From: JARBAU01 sp029237525 | GTDB taxonomy: Archaea > Thermoproteota > Nitrososphaeria > Nitrososphaerales > Nitrososphaeraceae | Direction: 5' to 3' | Length of the DNA: 7,640 nucleotides | NCBI GenBank assembly: GCA_036555705.1 | Contig: DATBKT010000095.1 | Location: 1-7,640 of the forward strand | Shown: piece by piece, positions 6,564 through 7,640 of the stretch | Position numbering within the stretch: position 1 is the stretch's first letter | Layout of the letters: every line of letters starts with the position of its first letter | Made by a program: the position numbers and the translations under genes | Notes under the pieces: model-generated | What the model was told of the DNA's origin: nothing | Seen by the model: the letters and a program-made list of their open reading frames with translations, nothing else | Database searches by the model: none

Positions 6564-6875
6564 ATGGCACCTATAGATGCAGCTGAATTTGATGCACACA
6601 AAAATATTAATACAGTGATAGTTCAATTTTTGTGTCATAATAAAGGAAAAGGGTTTTCAGCAAAGGAAATTGGTGACGCGATTGGGATAAAAGAAGATGA
6701 AGTTAATCATGCAATGGTAAAACTCAGCCTGACAGAGTTATTTAGTAACTTTACAGCTGGAATAATATCAAAAAAATCTGATCGTATCGACAAAAAACTC
6801 ACGATAGCAAAAATTGAGGATATCACAATAAATGGCTTGATATATTATCGATGCGTTGAATATACCTCAGATTAA
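6564..6875 (+). CDS. Small winged-helix-type DNA-binding protein
   Basis: The protein has 103 residues from ATG 6564. An in-frame ATG at 6516 would add 16 residues (MVHQYVCYRSQCISYI), but these look unlike the rest and would place the TATA box inside the gene. Residues 13-25 form a helix (KNINTVIVQFLCH). Residues 31-55 (FSAKEIGDAIGIKEDEVNHA...) read as a helix-turn-helix: sensor helix, turn at GIKE, recognition helix. The C-terminal half ends in two beta strands (KIEDITINGLIYYRCVEY) that would form the wing. No ligand-binding or dimerisation domain is attached. The gene is intact beside the dead insertion sequence and is probably a transcription regulator or chromatin-type protein of thaumarchaeal origin. 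I recall similar small proteins in that group, without known targets. There are no operon partners. Confidence 0.65.
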   Translation: MAPIDAAEFDAHKNINTVIVQFLCHNKGKGFSAKEIGDAIGIKEDEVNHAMVKLSLTELFSNFTAGIISKKSDRIDKKLTIAKIEDITINGLIYYRCVEYTSD

Positions 6876-6915
6876 GATTCTGTCTACATATTAATAAATA
6901 GATTTTGAGAATGTC

Positions 6916-6931
6916 ATTTTTATCCATTTTT
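6916..6931 (+). terminator. T-tract terminator after the winged-helix gene
   Basis: Two close runs of five T residues (TTTTTATCCATTTTTATT) lie about 40 bp after the stop codon, a typical archaeal terminator composition. The rest of 6932-7126 is A+T-rich and has no gene. Confidence 0.45.
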
Positions 6932-7007
6932 ATTAACTCCTACGATTAATTAGGAACAAACAAGTTTTAGAAAATAATCAAACTTTGCAATTATAATGAT
7001 GATGGAT

Positions 7008-7048
7008 TATACTAAATTGTATCAGAAACAAGTGTAGCATTTAGTATA
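7008..7048. repeat. Inverted repeat with 10-bp perfect arms
   Basis: TATACTAAAT at 7008-7017 and ATTTAGTATA at 7039-7048 are exact reverse complements separated by 21 bp. A smaller inverted pair, ATCAATC/GATTGAT, follows at about 7075-7098. These may be remnants of a small mobile element or a hairpin. Nothing recognisable lies between the arms. Confidence 0.6.
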
Positions 7049-7126
7049 TTATGCTGATTCAAATTTTGGAATCAATCAATCAAAACTTTAAGATTGATAG
7101 CACATTATTCTTTTCATTTATTTTAA

Positions 7127-7291
7127 ACTCTTATTAGTAGACTGACCATTGAAATTAAATCCAAACCACACGACTATGAAAATAACGAATATGAGAATTT
7201 TGTCAAATTTGTAGTTTCATTAGGTGGTGAGCTAAATATGTTAGGGAATCAGACTTTGGTAGATGTGTACGTAAATGTGCGAACTGACTAG
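7127..7291 (+). pseudogene. Startless ORF, possible gene remnant
   Basis: After a TAA at 7124 the frame is open for 54 codons to TAG 7289. It reads LTIEIKSKPHDYENNEYENF followed by VKFVVSLGGELNMLGNQTL, then VDVYVNVRTD. The composition looks like a real small alpha/beta protein, but no ATG, GTG or TTG precedes it. CTG at 7142 sits where an initiator might have been lost. It could be a decayed small gene, a C-terminal fragment, or chance. I do not recognise a family. Confidence 0.35.
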
Positions 7292-7321
7292 ATGTTCATT
7301 CAATGTGCTTAAGAGACTCAT

Positions 7322-7329
7322 TAAAAATT
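7322..7329 (-). terminator. Possible T-tract terminator for glyA
   Basis: Read on the minus strand, AATTTTTAA lies about 30 bp after the glyA stop codon. It is a short T-run and weak evidence for transcript termination. Confidence 0.25.
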
Positions 7330-7357
7330 CATTCTCCTTTTGATATTCTATCACCTA

Positions 7358-7640
7358 CTAACTTGCTTTTCTATGATGTATAACATCTATGTATTCGTAC
7401 GCATCAACAGCATTATCAAATGCATAATGTATTTTTTGAAATTGTTTTCTGAACTGTGCCACATCATTTGCTATTAAAAAGGGGTCATGTTTATCTATCA
7501 CCACACGCTTAATAAAGTTCGCAACTTCTTTCATTTCACTTTCTCTCATTCCCAACCTTGTTATTTCTGGAACTCCGATTCTTATTCCACTTGGATGCAT
7601 GTAATGTCTACCAGCTTTGATATCTCCGGGCAGTAGCTGT
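7358..7640 (-). CDS. glyA: Serine hydroxymethyltransferase, C-terminal part
   Basis: The minus-strand frame enters from the right edge and ends at TAG 7358; 93 residues are visible. The start is LLPGDIKAGRHYMHPSGIRI, then GVPEITRLGMRESEM and a helical tail VANFIKRVVIDKHD. This is the conserved C-terminal domain of serine hydroxymethyltransferase. The Arg of the SGIRIG motif corresponds to the residue that binds the substrate carboxylate in GlyA. The PLP lysine and catalytic core lie outside the window. The enzyme interconverts serine and glycine using a pterin one-carbon carrier in the cytoplasm, probably a methanopterin-type carrier in archaea (inference). The tail runs about 40 residues past VVID and ends HHRKAS. 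It is convergent with the genes to its left and is the only clear housekeeping gene here. Confidence 0.95.
   Translation of the reverse strand, partial: QLLPGDIKAGRHYMHPSGIRIGVPEITRLGMRESEMKEVANFIKRVVIDKHDPFLIANDVAQFRKQFQKIHYAFDNAVDAYEYIDVIHHRKAS

Noticed and set aside
1..7640. CRISPR array, tRNA or rRNA genes
   Set aside because: No spaced direct repeats, no tRNA T-arm/acceptor pattern and no rRNA-like conserved stretch were seen on either strand.

Overview
The window is A+T-rich, with compact archaeal-type promoters: TATA-like boxes sit about 25 bp upstream of ATG codons that have no clear ribosome binding site. It also has long gene-free gaps and several decayed genes. Together with protein families I recall from ammonia-oxidising Thaumarchaeota (Nitrososphaerota), this suggests a low-GC soil member of that group, of the Nitrosocosmicus type. 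The assignment rests on recognition by eye, not on a search.

Layout: the left edge holds the C-terminal 77 residues of a chagasin-family (I42) cysteine-protease inhibitor. After about 750 bp without a recognisable gene comes an intact papain-family (C1A) cysteine protease with its propeptide. A 700-bp gap follows, with a perfect 22-bp palindrome and traces of a decayed gene. Next is a 556-residue type-3 copper protein that resembles the bacterial PvdP tyrosinases (N-terminal beta-rich domain, C-terminal tyrosinase-like domain). These genes share one strand but are far apart, so they look like separate transcription units rather than an operon.

From about 4460 to 6440 the sequence is a graveyard. 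A thaumarchaeal coiled-coil gene is broken by a frameshift and an in-frame TGA. Beside it is a dead IS5-family insertion sequence with imperfect terminal inverted repeats, an in-frame TGA, two frameshifts and loss of the catalytic Glu. After it come an intact small winged-helix-type DNA-binding protein and a startless ORF remnant. At the right edge, on the minus strand, is the C-terminus of serine hydroxymethyltransferase (glyA), a housekeeping gene that marks the edge of the accessory region.

The most interesting biology is on the left. A papain-like protease lies close to its natural class of inhibitor, and beside a tyrosinase-like enzyme whose family is best known from bacterial siderophore maturation. 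A functional link between protease and inhibitor is plausible from family knowledge. A link of either to the copper enzyme is only a hypothesis from proximity.
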